Assembly: GCA_022705125.1 (NCBI GenBank)
Contig: JAKJFB010000035.1
Coordinates: forward strand, 368 to 13,291
Length of the DNA stretch: 12,924 nt
Direction: 5' to 3'
Origin: Pseudomonadota bacterium
GTDB lineage: Bacteria; Pseudomonadota; Gammaproteobacteria; Pseudomonadales; UBA5518
Shown here: positions 1 to 7,306 of the stretch, one piece after another
How positions within the stretch are numbered: position 1 is the first letter of the stretch
Layout of the letters: the number at the start of each line of letters is the position of its first letter
Notes under the pieces: generated by a model
Told to the model about the DNA's origin: nothing
Databases searched by the model: none
Seen by the model: the letters and a program-made list of their open reading frames with translations, nothing else
Made by a program: the position numbers and the translations under genes

Positions 1-1199
1 TGCCGCAGACCTTCCTGGACGCGCACGCGACCAAGTCCACCGAGGAGATCATCAAGGCCTGGGTCGGCGAGCACCAGATGCTCGAGGGCTTCGCCGAGAC
101 CGCGAGCATCCTGTTCTTCCTGCTCGGCGCGATGACCATCGTCGAGATGGTCGACGTCTACGGCGGCTTCACGATCATCACCGACCGCATCCGCTCGACC
201 AGCATGGTCAAGCTGCTGTGGATCATCGGCTTCGTCGCCTTCTTCATGTCGGCGGCACTCGACAACCTGACCACCACGATCGTGATGATCTCGCTGATCC
301 GCAAGCTGATCGACGACAAGGACGACCGGCTGTTCTTCGCCGGCATCATCGTGATCGCGGCCAACGCCGGCGGCGCCTGGTCACCGATCGGCGACGTCAC
401 GACCACGATGCTGTGGATCGGCGGGCAGATCACCACGCTGCGCATCATGGAATCGATCTTCCTGCCGAGCCTGGTGTGCCTCGCGATCCCGCTGCTGTTC
501 CTCACCTTCCGCCTGCGCGGGCGGCAGATCACCAGCCCCGTGCAGGTTCAGAACGAGGCCCATCACTCGGTCAGCAAATCGCAGCGCAACCTGATCTTCC
601 TGGTGGGCATGGGCGGCCTGCTGTTCGTGCCGGTGTTCAAGACCGTGACGCACCTGCCGCCCTTCATGGGCATGCTGTTCAGCCTCGGCGTGCTGTGGGT
701 GGTGTCAGAGCTGGTGCACAAGGACCGCGACGCCGCGATGGAATCGGGCATGCACATCCTCACGGTGGTGCGCCGCATCGACACTCCCAGCGTGCTGTTC
801 TTCCTCGGCATCCTGACGGCCGTCTCCGCGCTGCAGGCGACGGGGCTGCTCGCGCAGGCGGCCGGCTTCCTGGACCGTACCGTGGGCAACCTCGACCTGA
901 TCGTGTTCCTGATCGGCCTGCTCTCGGCCGTTATCGACAACGTGCCGCTGGTCGCCGCGACCATGGGCATGTACGACCTGGCGGTGCATCCGACCGATTC
1001 CCCGCTGTGGGAGTTCCTGGCCTTCGCCGCGGGCACCGGCGGCAGCTGCCTGATCATCGGCTCGGCGGCCGGCGTGGCCGCGATGGGCATGGAGCGCATC
1101 AACTTCTTCTGGTACGTGCGCAATATCAGCGGCCTGGCGTTGATGGGCTACGTGGCCGGCTCTGCGGTGATCATGCTGGAAAAATCGGTCTTCTTCTGA
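1..1199 (+). CDS. nhaD: NhaD-family Na+/H+ antiporter (5' partial)
   Basis: This is an inner-membrane antiporter that exports Na+ (or Li+) in exchange for protons, a member of the ion transporter (IT) superfamily. The frame is open to the left edge (first whole codon at position 3), so the ATG at 78 is internal and the true start lies outside the window. About 398 residues are visible, against roughly 450-480 in the family, so only the N-terminal end is missing. It reads as a chain of hydrophobic segments. NhaD hallmarks are FFLLGAMTIVE near the start, the pair SAALDNLTTT and VIDNVPLVAATMGM (the Asp-Asn sites of the two repeat halves), NAGGAWSPIGDVTTTMLW, and GSAAGVAAMGM near the C-terminus. 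The family is typical of marine and haloalkaliphilic gammaproteobacteria. The gene ends in TGA just before a strong stem-loop at 1211. The assignment is firm; ion preference is not readable from sequence. Confidence 0.95.
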   Translation, partial: PQTFLDAHATKSTEEIIKAWVGEHQMLEGFAETASILFFLLGAMTIVEMVDVYGGFTIITDRIRSTSMVKLLWIIGFVAFFMSAALDNLTTTIVMISLIRKLIDDKDDRLFFAGIIVIAANAGGAWSPIGDVTTTMLWIGGQITTLRIMESIFLPSLVCLAIPLLFLTFRLRGRQITSPVQVQNEAHHSVSKSQRNLIFLVGMGGLLFVPVFKTVTHLPPFMGMLFSLGVLWVVSELVHKDRDAAMESGMHILTVVRRIDTPSVLFFLGILTAVSALQATGLLAQAAGFLDRTVGNLDLIVFLIGLLSAVIDNVPLVAATMGMYDLAVHPTDSPLWEFLAFAAGTGGSCLIIGSAAGVAAMGMERINFFWYVRNISGLALMGYVAGSAVIMLEKSVFF

Positions 1200-1210
1200 T
1201 CGAGCGCATC

Positions 1211-1248
1211 GCAGGCAGCGGCGGCAGGATCCGGCCGCCGCTGCCTGC
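1211..1248. terminator. Perfect 15-bp GC-rich stem-loop between convergent genes
   Basis: The arm at 1211-1225 (GCAGGCAGCGGCGGC) is the exact reverse complement of the arm at 1234-1248, with an 8-nt loop. It lies 11 bp after the nhaD stop and 6 bp after the convergent reductase stop, where a bidirectional transcription terminator is expected. There is no T-run on either strand, so it is not a classical intrinsic terminator. It may block readthrough or protect 3' ends. Confidence 0.6.
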
Positions 1249-1254
1249 ATCCCC

Positions 1255-2043
1255 CTACGCGTCGATCGACTCGCCCAGTGCGGCATTCACCAGCCCGCCG
1301 TCGACGGTGAGCGTTTCCCCCACCACGTAATCGCCGGCTCGGCTCGCCAGATAGATCGCCGCGCCCGCCATGTCCTCGTCCCTGCCGATGCGCCCGGACG
1401 GTATCGCCCGTGCGGCGAGATCGCCATGATCGCGCGCCGCGCGATTCATATCGGAGGCAAACGCCCCCGGCGCGATCGCGCTGACCACGATGCCATCGCT
1501 GATCAGCCGCGCCGCCAGTCGCCGCGTCAGGTGGATCAGCCCGGCTTTCGAGGCCTGGTAGCTGTAGGTGTGCCAGGGATTGGGACGCATGCCGTCGACC
1601 GAGGCGATGTTGATCACCTTGGCCGGACGCGCGGGGGTGGCCGCCGCCTTCAGCGCGCCGTGCAGCGCCTGGGTGAGAAAGAACGGCGACTTGAGGTTCA
1701 GGTCCATGACCTTGTCCCAGCCCGCTTCGGGAAAGCTTTCGAAGGGCTCGCCCCAGGCCGCGCCGGCGTTGTTGACCAGGATGTCGAGCGCGGGCTCGCG
1801 CGCGCTGTAGTCCGCCGCCAGCGCGCGGCAACCCGCGACCGTGGAGACGTCCTGCGCCAGCGCGATGCAGTTCGGGCCCAGTTCCCCGGCGACCGCCTCG
1901 CACGCCGCGCCCTTGCGCGAAGATATGTAGACGCGCGCGCCCTGGGCGATGAAACCCGCCGCGATCATGCGGCCGATGCCGCGCGAGCCGCCGGTGACCA
2001 GCGCGGTGCGCCCGGCGAGCGAGAACAGGGTCGTCGTATCCAC
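1255..2043 (-). CDS. SDR-family oxidoreductase, RhlG-like
   Basis: This is a 262-residue classical short-chain dehydrogenase/reductase, a cytosolic NAD(P)(H)-dependent enzyme acting on a carbonyl or hydroxyl group. The Rossmann cofactor motif TGGSRGIG is at residues 17-24, NNAG at 91-94, the structural Asn at 116, catalytic Ser148, and Tyr162-x3-Lys166 (YQASK). The C-terminal part has the usual IAPG and VDGG motifs. The opening FSLAGRTALVTGGSRGIG and overall layout resemble RhlG-type 3-oxoacyl-ACP reductases and gluconate 5-dehydrogenases, so a beta-ketoacyl or similar substrate is possible but not shown. An Arg after the glycine motif and SSR near residues 41-43 would suit NADP(H). The start is GTG at 2043, supported by GGAGGT 7 nt upstream. 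It lies 43 bp downstream of the DUF808 gene on the same strand, so the two may be cotranscribed. The family is certain; the substrate is unknown. Confidence 0.9.
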   Translation of the reverse strand: MDTTTLFSLAGRTALVTGGSRGIGRMIAAGFIAQGARVYISSRKGAACEAVAGELGPNCIALAQDVSTVAGCRALAADYSAREPALDILVNNAGAAWGEPFESFPEAGWDKVMDLNLKSPFFLTQALHGALKAAATPARPAKVINIASVDGMRPNPWHTYSYQASKAGLIHLTRRLAARLISDGIVVSAIAPGAFASDMNRAARDHGDLAARAIPSGRIGRDEDMAGAAIYLASRAGDYVVGETLTVDGGLVNAALGESIDA

Positions 2044-2050
2044 TCGCAGT

Positions 2051-2056
2051 ACCTCC
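2051..2056 (-). promoter_or_regulatory. Ribosome binding site deciding the GTG start of the SDR gene
   Basis: On the minus strand the sequence reads GGAGGT, then a 7-nt spacer, then GTG at 2043. This is a near-perfect Shine-Dalgarno site and supports the GTG start. No ATG in this frame fits the SDR fold better. Confidence 0.7.
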
Positions 2057-2086
2057 GTCTTGCCTGCAATTGCCCGGCGCGCTGCC

Positions 2087-3040
2087 TCAGCGCCCGCGCC
2101 ATCGTCCTGTCAATGCGCCGTAAGCGCTGACCGCGGCCAGCACGATCGCCCCCGCCACGATGCCGGCGGCGGCGTTGAGCAGCGCCGGCGTGACGCCGGC
2201 CAGCACCGCGCCCACGCCGGGCACGCCGGCGGCGGCGTGTTCGGCGCCGTGCAGCCATTGCGCAAGCGGCGGCATGCCATGCACCAGGATGCCACCGCCG
2301 ACCAGGAACATCGCCGCCGTGCCGAGCACCGACAGCGTCTTCATCATCCGCGGCGCGATCCACAGCAGCGCGTTGCCGAGGGCGCGTTTCAGCCTGCCCC
2401 CCGCGCCCGGCGATTCGTCGCGCAACAGCAGCAGGCCGGCGTCGTCCATCTTCACGATGCCGGCCACGAAGCCGTAAACGCCCACGGTCATCGCCGCCGC
2501 GACCACCGTGACCACCGCGGCCCGGTGGGCAAAGGACGCCGCCTGCACCGTGCCCAGCGCAATCACGATGATCTCGGCCGAGAGGATGAAATCGGTGCGG
2601 ATGGCGCCGCCTATCTTGTGCGTCTCGAAGGCGACCATATCGGTGCCGGGGTCGAGCAGCACATGCTCCAGCGCCTCGTGCGCCGCGGCGTCCTCGCCGG
2701 CGCTGTGCAGGAAGCGGTGCGCGAGCTTCTCGAAGCCCTCGTAGCACAGGAAGGCGCCGCCGATCATCAGCAGCGGGGTGATCAGCCACGGCGCCAGCCA
2801 GCTGATCAGCAGCGCCGCCGGCACCAGGATGGCCTTGTTCACCAGCGAGCCCTTGGCCACCGCCCACACCACCGGCAGCTCGCGGCTGGCCTGCACGCCG
2901 GCGACCTGCTGCGCGTTCAGCGCGAGATCGTCGCCGAGCACCCCGGCGGTCTTCTTCGCCGCGAGCTTGGTCATCACCGCGACGTCGTCGAGCACCGTTG
3001 CGATGTCGTCGAGCAGCGCGAGCAGGCTGGCCCCGGCCAT
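2087..3040 (-). CDS. DUF808 / YedI-family inner-membrane protein
   Basis: This is a 317-residue membrane protein of the DUF808 (YedI) family, whose function is unknown. The N-terminal block (ASLLALLDDIATVLDDV, then KLAAKKTAGVLGDDLALNAQ, then SRELPVVWAVAKGS) is the conserved family signature and strongly resembles E. coli YedI as I remember it. Hydrophobic segments follow at about residues 70-100 (with the conserved GGAFLCYEGFEK), 150-190, 235-260 and 280-310. The frame extends upstream to a possible start at 3115, but those 25 residues are basic and unlike the family. The ATG at 3040 gives MAGASLL, the usual family start, with an AAGGACGGGG stretch upstream. The gene leads the SDR gene by 43 bp and is divergent from the GMC gene. 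Family membership is clear; no biochemical role can be given. Confidence 0.92.
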   Translation of the reverse strand: MAGASLLALLDDIATVLDDVAVMTKLAAKKTAGVLGDDLALNAQQVAGVQASRELPVVWAVAKGSLVNKAILVPAALLISWLAPWLITPLLMIGGAFLCYEGFEKLAHRFLHSAGEDAAAHEALEHVLLDPGTDMVAFETHKIGGAIRTDFILSAEIIVIALGTVQAASFAHRAAVVTVVAAAMTVGVYGFVAGIVKMDDAGLLLLRDESPGAGGRLKRALGNALLWIAPRMMKTLSVLGTAAMFLVGGGILVHGMPPLAQWLHGAEHAAAGVPGVGAVLAGVTPALLNAAAGIVAGAIVLAAVSAYGALTGRWRGR

Positions 3041-3181
3041 CGTGCATATCCCCGTCCTTGTGAGCCGCGCATCTGACCACAATCGCGTGGGGCGGCGCCA
3101 GCCGCCGCTTACCAAAGCGTAATCAGGCGGGCGTGGAGCGCTGCGCCGGTATCGCCGACAATGGCCGCCTCACGCAGTACC

Positions 3182-3185
3182 GGAG
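3182..3185 (+). promoter_or_regulatory. Ribosome binding site deciding the TTG start of the GMC gene
   Basis: GGAG lies 9 nt upstream of TTG at 3195. The frame is closed by TAA at 3120-3122 and has no ATG or GTG between that stop and the FAD-binding motif, so TTG 3195 is the best-supported start. Confidence 0.55.
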
Positions 3186-3194
3186 CGCACCCGC

Positions 3195-4814
3195 TTGAGC
3201 ACCACCCCGCGCGGCTTCGACGCCAGCTATGACTACATCATCATCGGCGCCGGCTCGGCCGGCTGCGCGCTCGCCTCGCGCCTCAGCCGCGAAGCGAGCC
3301 GGCACGTGCTGTTGCTCGAGGCCGGCGGGCCGGACCGCCACCCGATGATCCACGTGCCGCTCGGCTTCGCCTTCCTGATGAAGGACAGGAGCGTCAACTG
3401 GTGCTACCAGACCGAGCCCGAGCCCGAGCTCGACTACCGCAAGATCGCCTGGCCGCGCGGCAAGGTGGTGGGCGGCACCAGCGCCATCAACGGCATGGTC
3501 TACATCCGCGGCCAGCGCGAGGACTACGAAGCCTGGGCCGCGGCCGGCAATCCCGGCTGGTCCTACGAGGAGATGCTGCCCTGGTTCCTCGCCAGCGAGC
3601 ACAATACGCGCGGCGCCGACGCGCTGCACGGCAGCGGCGGCGGGCTGTGGGTCGACGAGGTCGGCCCCCCGCTCGAGTGCACCGACCTGTTCATCCAGGC
3701 GGGCGTGAGCATCGGCCTGCCCTTCAACACCGACTTCAACGGCCCGAGCCAGGAAGGCATCGGCCGCTACCAGGTCAACGTGCGCAACGGCGTGCGCCAG
3801 ACCGCGGCGACCAGTTTCCTCAAGCCCGCGCTCAAGCGCGCCAACCTCGAGCTGGCGACGCATGCCCTTGCCGAGAAGCTGCTGTTCGATGGCGAGCGCG
3901 TCACCGGCGTGCAGTACCGCCGCAAGGACAAGGTGCTGCGCGTGGCTGCGCGCCGCTCGGTGATCCTCTGCGGCGGCTCGATCAACAGCCCGCAGCTGCT
4001 GGAGCTCTCCGGCATCGGCAATCCCGCCGTGCTCGAGCCGCTGGGTATCACCACCCGGCACGCGCTGCCCGGCGTGGGCGAGAACCTGCAGGACCACCTG
4101 ACGATCAACGTGCAGCAGGGGCTGCGCAACGTGAGGACTTTCGCCGAGGAGACCACGCCGCTCGGCCTGCTGCGCAACGCGCTGCGCTGGGGCATCAGGC
4201 GCGAGGGGCTGCTGATCCACCCCGCCTGCCAGGCCGGCGCCTTCCTGCGCAGCTCGCCCGACGTCGGGCGCCCCGACGCGCAGATCCACTTCACGCCTGC
4301 CGCCGGGCGCCTCGACGCGCGCGGCAATCTCGTCACCGTGCCCGGCACCACCGCGACCGTATGCAACCTGCGCCCGAGCAGCCGCGGCAGCGTGCACGCG
4401 CGCACGCCCTTCCCCGACTATCCGCCGGCGATCCGCGCCAACTACATGGCCACCGAGGCGGACCGGCGCGTGATGATCGACGCGGTCAGGCGCGTGCGCG
4501 AGATCTTCGCCTCCAGCGTGTTCGACGGCTACCGTGAAGCGGAGATCCGGCCCGGCGTGAACTGCAGCAGCGACGAGCAGATCCTCGCGTTCATCCGCCG
4601 CGAGGCCGAGTCGGTCTACCACCCGGTCGGCACCTGCGCGATGGGCGCGGGCGAGGACGCGGTGGTCGACCATCGCCTGCGTGTGCACGGCCTCGAGGGC
4701 CTTCGCATCGCCGATGCGTCGGTGATTCCCGACATCATCAGCGGCAACACCAACGCGCTCTGCGTCGCCATCGGCCTCAAGGCCGCCGGGATGCTGATCG
4801 AGGACGAAACGTGA
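3195..4814 (+). CDS. GMC-family FAD-dependent alcohol dehydrogenase
   Basis: This 539-residue glucose-methanol-choline oxidoreductase is a flavoprotein that oxidises an alcohol to an aldehyde, passing electrons to a quinone or another acceptor. The N-terminal FAD dinucleotide motif GAGSAG is at residues 18-23. GMC signature 1 (PRGKVVGGTS) is at 87-96 and signature 2 (GSINSPQLLELSGIG) at 261-275. The C-terminal active-site pair is His476 (YHPVGTCAMG) and Asn520 (SGNTNA), matching the His/Asn arrangement of choline oxidase-like enzymes. Length is normal. The start is a TTG with GGAG 9 nt upstream. An aldehyde dehydrogenase follows after 149 bp on the same strand, suggesting stepwise alcohol oxidation. 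Automated annotation would often call this choline dehydrogenase (BetA). The neighbour is a coniferyl-type ALDH rather than BetB, so an AlkJ-like or aromatic/aliphatic alcohol role is at least as likely. The substrate is unknown. Confidence 0.92.
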   Translation: MSTTPRGFDASYDYIIIGAGSAGCALASRLSREASRHVLLLEAGGPDRHPMIHVPLGFAFLMKDRSVNWCYQTEPEPELDYRKIAWPRGKVVGGTSAINGMVYIRGQREDYEAWAAAGNPGWSYEEMLPWFLASEHNTRGADALHGSGGGLWVDEVGPPLECTDLFIQAGVSIGLPFNTDFNGPSQEGIGRYQVNVRNGVRQTAATSFLKPALKRANLELATHALAEKLLFDGERVTGVQYRRKDKVLRVAARRSVILCGGSINSPQLLELSGIGNPAVLEPLGITTRHALPGVGENLQDHLTINVQQGLRNVRTFAEETTPLGLLRNALRWGIRREGLLIHPACQAGAFLRSSPDVGRPDAQIHFTPAAGRLDARGNLVTVPGTTATVCNLRPSSRGSVHARTPFPDYPPAIRANYMATEADRRVMIDAVRRVREIFASSVFDGYREAEIRPGVNCSSDEQILAFIRREAESVYHPVGTCAMGAGEDAVVDHRLRVHGLEGLRIADASVIPDIISGNTNALCVAIGLKAAGMLIEDET

Positions 4815-4843
4815 CGCCGAAACCGGCACCGTACATTTTGGCT

Positions 4844-4861
4844 GCGGGATTCGCGTCCCGC
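4844..4861 (+). other. Short stem-loop between the GMC and ALDH genes
   Basis: GCGGGA (4844-4849) and TCCCGC (4856-4861) form a perfect 6-bp stem with a 6-nt loop, 30 bp after the GMC stop. No T-run follows. It could attenuate transcription between the two genes, or be chance in GC-rich DNA. Confidence 0.25.
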
Positions 4862-4949
4862 TGTGACGATGTGCCACGAACGGCCTGGCAGTCCGGCCAC
4901 GCCGGTGCGCGCCGCATGCACCATCCCTGATTCAACATTTACCGACTCG

Positions 4950-4955
4950 AAGGAG
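4950..4955 (+). promoter_or_regulatory. Ribosome binding site of the ALDH gene
   Basis: AAGGAG lies 8 nt upstream of the ATG at 4964 and fixes that start. Confidence 0.7.
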
Positions 4956-4963
4956 AAGCGGAC

Positions 4964-6424
4964 ATGACCACCGCAGCAGAACAGGCAGGCGCCGTGATCG
5001 ACGCGCGCGGCGCGATGCTGGAGACGCTGGAGCTGCAGCGCAAGGCGTTCCGGGCCGAGGGCTTCGTGCAGTACGGCACGCGTATCGACCGCATCGAGCG
5101 CTGCATCGCGCTGCTGGTCGACAACCAGGAAGCGATCTGCAGCGCGCTGTCGGCCGACTACGGCTGCCGCTCGCCTTACATTACGCGCATGGCCGAGATC
5201 ATGACCTCGGTGGGCAACCTCAAGCATGTGAAGAAGAAGCTGAAATCGTGGATGAAGCCCGAGCGGCGCAGCGCCCCGGTGCCGATGAACCTGTTCGGCG
5301 CCCGCGCGCTCGTCTACCACCAGCCCAAGGGCGTGGTCGGCAACATGACGCCGTGGAACATCCCCGTGGGCATGGTGTTCAGCCCGATGGCGGACATCCT
5401 CGGGGCCGGCAACCGCGTGATGATCAAGCCCTCGGAATTCACGCCACAGACCTCCGAGCTCACGCGCGAACTGATCGGGCGCTACTTCGACCGCAGCGAG
5501 ATCGCCGTGATGACCGGCGGTCCCGAGGTGGGCGCCGCGTTCGCCTCGCTGCCCTTCGACCACCTGCTGTTCACCGGTGCGACCGCCATCGGTCGCATGG
5601 TGATGCGCGCCGCGGCCGAGAACCTGACCCCGGTCACGCTGGAGCTGGGGGGCAAATCGCCGGTGATCGTCAGCGCCAGCGCCGACATCGAGGACACGGC
5701 CGGGAAGATCGTCACCGGCAAGGGACAGAACGCCGGTCAGCTGTGCATCGCGCCGGACTATGCCTTCGTCCCCGAATCGCGTCTGGAGGTCTTCCTCGAG
5801 AGCTGCCGGAAGAATTTCGTGGCGCAGTATCCCACGACGGTGCTGAACCCCGATTACAACGCAATGATCAACGAGCGCCACTACGACCGCGTGCTCGGCT
5901 ACATCGAGGAGGCCCGCGCGGCGGGCGCGCGCATCATCGAGCTCAATCCCGGGCGCGAGGATTTCACCGACCGCATGCGGCACAAGATCCCGCTGCACAT
6001 CGTGGTGAACCCCGACGACGCACTGAAGGTGATGCAGGAGGAGATCTTCGGTCCGGTTCTGGTCGTGAAGACCTACCGCGACATCGGCGAGTGCATCGCC
6101 TACGTGAACGCGCGCGCGCGGCCGCTGGCGCTGTACTGGTTCGGCAAGGACGATGCGGAGCGCGAGCGCGTGCTGCGCGAGACCATCTCCGGCGGTGTCA
6201 GCGTGAACAACGTGATGATGCATTTCGCCTGCGACGACCTGCCCTTCGGCGGCGTGGGCGCCAGCGGCATGGGCCACTACCACGGCCGCGACGGCTTCCG
6301 CACCTTCAGCCACGCCAAGGGGGTGTTCCGCGAAGGCAGGCTGAACCTGTCGAAGCTCGCCGGCACGCTGCCGCCGTTCGGGCCGAAGCTCGCGAAGATG
6401 CTGGACGGCCAGATCAGGAAGTAG
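4964..6424 (+). CDS. NAD(P)+-dependent aldehyde dehydrogenase, coniferyl-aldehyde dehydrogenase-like
   Basis: This 486-residue cytosolic enzyme of the ALDH superfamily oxidises an aldehyde to the carboxylate with NAD(P)+. The oxyanion Asn132 lies in MTPWNIP, followed by the cofactor-site Lys in IKPSEFTPQTS. FTGATAIGRMVM is the Rossmann loop, the general-base Glu227 lies in LELGGKSP, and the nucleophile Cys261 in GQLCIAPDY. EEIFGPVL and PFGGVGASGMG complete the family pattern. The QLCIAPDY context, the lack of a long N-terminal extension and the class-3-like FGPVL region match the coniferyl-aldehyde dehydrogenase (CalB-like) branch that also takes many medium-chain and aromatic aldehydes. AAGGAG 8 nt upstream sets the start. 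It probably receives the aldehyde made by the GMC enzyme just upstream (inference). Its stop overlaps that of the convergent hydrolase by 11 bp. Confidence 0.93.
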   Translation: MTTAAEQAGAVIDARGAMLETLELQRKAFRAEGFVQYGTRIDRIERCIALLVDNQEAICSALSADYGCRSPYITRMAEIMTSVGNLKHVKKKLKSWMKPERRSAPVPMNLFGARALVYHQPKGVVGNMTPWNIPVGMVFSPMADILGAGNRVMIKPSEFTPQTSELTRELIGRYFDRSEIAVMTGGPEVGAAFASLPFDHLLFTGATAIGRMVMRAAAENLTPVTLELGGKSPVIVSASADIEDTAGKIVTGKGQNAGQLCIAPDYAFVPESRLEVFLESCRKNFVAQYPTTVLNPDYNAMINERHYDRVLGYIEEARAAGARIIELNPGREDFTDRMRHKIPLHIVVNPDDALKVMQEEIFGPVLVVKTYRDIGECIAYVNARARPLALYWFGKDDAERERVLRETISGGVSVNNVMMHFACDDLPFGGVGASGMGHYHGRDGFRTFSHAKGVFREGRLNLSKLAGTLPPFGPKLAKMLDGQIRK

Positions 6425-7217
6425 CGGCGAGGAATTCGCGCGCCAGACGCAGGAAGATCGCGGGCTTCTCCGCGTGCAGCCAGTGCCCCGCGCCCGCGAT
6501 GACCTTGAGCCGGGCCCGCGGGAACAGCGCCCGCGTGGCCTCGTTCGCCGACGGCAGGATGTAGTCGCTGAGCTCGCCCTTGATGAAGAGCACCGGCCCC
6601 TCGTAGGGCGCGGCGCCCCGCGGCGCCGCGAGGATCTCGGGATAGCCCGCCTCGATCTCACCGAGGTCAAAGCGCCAGTGCCAGCTGCGGTCCTCGTGCT
6701 GCGCGCGGTTCATCAGCATGAACGCCACCACGCCGGGCTCGGCGATGTGGCGCTCGAGGATGCGCTGGGTCGCGCGACGGTCCGCGAGCGAATCGGCCGC
6801 CGCCTCGCGCAGCGCCGCGAACACGCGCTGGTGGTGCGCCGCGTAATCGACCGGCGCAATGTCACCGACCAGCACGCGCTCGATGCGCCCGGGATTGTCG
6901 AGCGCGGCCTGCATCGCCACCTTGCCCCCCATCGAGTGCCCGACCAGGGCCGCCGTCGCGATCCCGTGCGCGTCCATCAGGCGCAGCACGTCCTGCGCCA
7001 TCAGCGCATAGCCCATCCCGGGCGCGTGGAACGAGCGGCCATGGTTGCGCAGGTCCGGCAGCAGCACGCGGTAGTCGCGCGCCAGCTCGCGGGCCATCGG
7101 GCCGAGGTTCGCCGACAAGCCGAACAGGCCGTGCAGCAGGATCACCGCGCGTCCCGCGGTTCCGTGGATCTGGCAATGGAGCAATTCGGTCACCGTGGCG
7201 TGCGTCCGGCGTGGCAT
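6414..7217 (-). CDS. YbfF-like alpha/beta hydrolase (esterase)
   Basis: This is a 267-residue cytosolic alpha/beta-fold hydrolase resembling E. coli YbfF, an esterase with activity on short acyl esters and acyl-CoA. The oxyanion loop LLHGLFG is at 27-33, the family motif DLRNHGRS at 55-62, the nucleophile elbow GHSMGG at 93-98 (Ser95), and the catalytic His245 in GAGHWLH. The acid is probably Asp119 in VGDIAP, which corresponds to the residue I recall for YbfF. Asp218 (SDYI) is the classical alternative. The chosen ATG at 7217 has GGGA 6 nt upstream. A GTG at 7238 in frame would add seven residues and a GTG at 7193 would remove eight. The gene converges on the ALDH gene with an 11-bp overlap of coding ends. 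It is divergent from the lipoprotein gene across 89 bp. The natural substrate is unknown. Confidence 0.9.
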   Translation of the reverse strand: MPRRTHATVTELLHCQIHGTAGRAVILLHGLFGLSANLGPMARELARDYRVLLPDLRNHGRSFHAPGMGYALMAQDVLRLMDAHGIATAALVGHSMGGKVAMQAALDNPGRIERVLVGDIAPVDYAAHHQRVFAALREAAADSLADRRATQRILERHIAEPGVVAFMLMNRAQHEDRSWHWRFDLGEIEAGYPEILAAPRGAAPYEGPVLFIKGELSDYILPSANEATRALFPRARLKVIAGAGHWLHAEKPAIFLRLAREFLAATS

Positions 7218-7245
7218 GCGGGATCCCGATGGGAGCACGGCGCGG

Positions 7246-7274
7246 TTCTCATTGGCAATAGCGGTTGCTAGAAT
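7246..7274 (+). promoter_or_regulatory. Probable sigma-70 promoter (extended -10) of the lipoprotein gene
   Basis: TAGAAT at 7269-7274 matches the -10 consensus at five of six positions and is preceded by TG plus one base (7266-7268), an extended -10 element. TTCTCA at 7246-7251 is a partial -35 with a 17-nt spacer. Transcription would begin near 7281, leaving about 26 nt of leader before the ATG at 7307. The G+C-rich stretch just after the -10 resembles discriminators of growth-rate-controlled promoters (inference). Confidence 0.5.
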
Positions 7275-7306
7275 CCGCGCGCTCCCCGTCTTACAAGGTA
7301 TGTCCC

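Noticed and set aside
78..1199. Treating the ATG at 78 as the true start of nhaD
   Set aside because: The frame is open to position 3, the family is longer, and there is no convincing ribosome binding site before 78. The gene is cut by the window edge.
3195..4814. Naming the GMC gene betA (choline dehydrogenase)
   Set aside because: The motifs are common to the whole GMC family. No betB, betI or choline transporter is nearby, and the adjacent ALDH is of coniferyl type.
3123..4877. Very long open frame on the minus strand opposite the GMC gene
   Set aside because: High GC content leaves antisense frames open. Its composition is low-complexity (Ala, Arg, His, Asp, Val), no family motif appears, and the plus strand holds a complete GMC enzyme.
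4616..6670. 684-codon open frame on the minus strand opposite the ALDH gene
   Set aside because: It spans the ends of three unrelated genes and their intergenic gap. It has no motifs, and the opposite strand encodes an intact ALDH.
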